Shown in pieces: positions 63,287-64,000 of a DNA stretch of 64,000 nt (its first letter is position 1; every line of letters starts with the position of its first letter). Source of the stretch: Sanghuangporus weigelae (Eukaryota; Basidiomycota; Agaricomycetes; Hymenochaetales; Hymenochaetaceae); NCBI GenBank assembly GCA_033182465.1, contig CP137322.1:1550001-1614000 (forward strand), given 5' to 3'. The translations under genes were made by a program, and so were the position numbers. The notes under the pieces were generated by a model. That model was given only the letters and a program-made list of their open reading frames with translations. It was not told the origin of the DNA and ran no database searches.

Positions 63287-64000
63287 TCTTTGAGAGTCTG
63301 ATAGCGTTGGCATCCCATTTTTGGAGGTCCCTTCATACATTCAGCACCCTTAGTAGGACGGACATCTGTAGCACCTTCAGATACAACACCGCCGACCGAC
63401 AGCGGTGTGAAACGCTGATGAAAAGGCCTAGGGTCCCTTCAGGAGTCTGGGTCCAGGCTTCGGAGTGCCGATATCCGCTCGGGTGACTGGGGCGGAGGTC
63501 GGCGAATGGTAGTGTGACAAAGTATGGACAATGAAATATGGTGTGGCGCCTATCGCGCAGTATTAGTGGGTCTTCGGGGTCTCGGAATGTGACATATGTG
63601 CAATGGAAGGTGAAATGGGGTGAGCCAAGATATGTATGAAGTCTCGGGCGCGTCCTAAGGTATGGCAGAGCGCTCGGAAGGATTGAATCGAGTCGTATAC
63701 ACCCTTTGTGACTGTTGGAGTCACTCGGGCAGCTGATACACCAGTGTGTTGGACACTGGTGAAGTATGTACAATACTCGACCGCTGACGCCCAGAATAGC
63801 AGTGTGCGCTACAACGCGGGCGCGGCATCCGCTCCGCTACTAGGATATGCGGGCGTGGCATCCACCCCGCTACCGAGATACGCGGTGTCGGTCGGCGGTG
63901 TCGTATCTGAAGGTGCTACAGATGTCCGTCCTACTAAGGGTGCTGAATGTATGAAGGGACCTCCAAAAATGGGATGCCGACGCTATCAGACTCTCAAAGA
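63287..64000. repeat. Inverted repeat with 115-bp arms, right arm cut by the window end
   Basis: Left arm 63287-63401 and right arm 63886-64000 are reverse complements with about two mismatches in 115 bp, separated by 484 bp. The left arm lies inside the 2.2-kb element and the right arm outside it. The inner borders are sharp (both arms end GACCGACA reading inward). Since the match is still going at the last base, the true arm is longer than seen. Confidence 0.93.

Larger units (their letters stand above)
61601..63813. mobile_element. 2.2-kb element with 10-bp terminal inverted repeats and 6-bp target duplication, family unknown
   Basis: The left end TGTAGCGCAC (61601-61610) and right end GTGCGCTACA (63804-63813) are exact reverse complements. 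ACGCGG flanks both ends (61595-61600 and 63814-63819). Inside are a Pro/Ser-rich open stretch (about 61,878-62,549), a TATATATAG box near 62,555, an 18-bp tandem repeat, a 183-bp-period duplication and one arm of the inverted repeat at the window end. No transposase or other enzyme domain is recognised, so it is a non-autonomous or degraded element. TG...CA ends with a short duplication would also fit LTR-type DNA. Confidence 0.65.

Noticed and set aside
63333-63773. Minus-strand 146-codon frame with Cys/His spacing like the end of a LINE reverse transcriptase
   Set aside because: No catalytic motif is present and part of the frame lies in the inverted repeat arm; the similarity is too weak to call.
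63700-63775. ACACCAGTGTGTT shared with about 54,281-54,293, suggesting one retroelement family in both places
   Set aside because: The shared stretch is only 13 bp and the translated contexts do not align beyond it.

Overview
The window comes from a filamentous fungus, almost certainly a basidiomycete (Agaricomycetes-like). Genes are split by many short GT-AG introns of about 45-65 nt, intergenic spaces are short, and the encoded proteins include fungal-specific families (Dad4, Cti6-type PHD protein, Use1, Wss1, a Cps1-like GT2 synthase). No species can be named from the sequence alone.

Bases 1 to about 48,220 form a gene-dense housekeeping segment of 18 protein-coding genes: INO80 subunit IES2/INO80B (5' end cut by the window), COG2, VPS8, COG3, SNX3/GRD19, a CTI6-like PHD protein, VPS15, a LAMTOR1/Ego1-like protein, threonine deaminase ILV1, a Wss1-type protease, FGAM synthase ADE6, an Ariadne RBR ubiquitin ligase, cytosolic/mitochondrial lysyl-tRNA synthetase, a processive GT2 glycosyltransferase, the SNARE USE1, the tiny DASH subunit DAD4, the GATOR2 subunit SEA4/MIO, and Hsp110 (SSE1). 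Many act on the same membranes: COG2 and COG3 in one Golgi tether, VPS8 in CORVET, SNX3 in retromer recycling, VPS15 in the PI3-kinase complex that makes the PI3P bound by SNX3, USE1 in Golgi-to-ER fusion, and LAMTOR1-like plus SEA4 in nutrient signalling to TORC1 at the vacuole. Several neighbours are divergent pairs with start codons only about 180-290 bp apart. A 130-bp MITE-like element sits inside one of these shared promoters (ILV1/WSS1).

From about 48,220 to the end the character changes to accessory, repeat-rich DNA: an AT-rich gene-free stretch, a hypothetical coiled-coil gene ending in a long (Gly-Lys)n tract encoded by a GGGGAA hexamer array, a 416-bp repeat present twice, a 27-bp minisatellite, a long gene-poor region, a hypothetical multi-exon gene followed by a solo LTR with perfect 5-bp target duplications, a Tc1/mariner-type (DD34E) transposase with its third catalytic residue changed to Lys, a 2.2-kb element with 10-bp terminal inverted repeats and a 6-bp target duplication abutting the second 416-bp repeat, and a 115-bp inverted repeat whose right arm runs off the window.

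Most notable points are an in-frame TGA exactly at a zinc-finger cysteine position of the Wss1-like gene, a probable dual-start (mitochondrial/cytosolic) lysyl-tRNA synthetase, the endomembrane/TORC1 gene neighbourhood, and the nested mobile elements at the right end. I found no convincing wholly new system.
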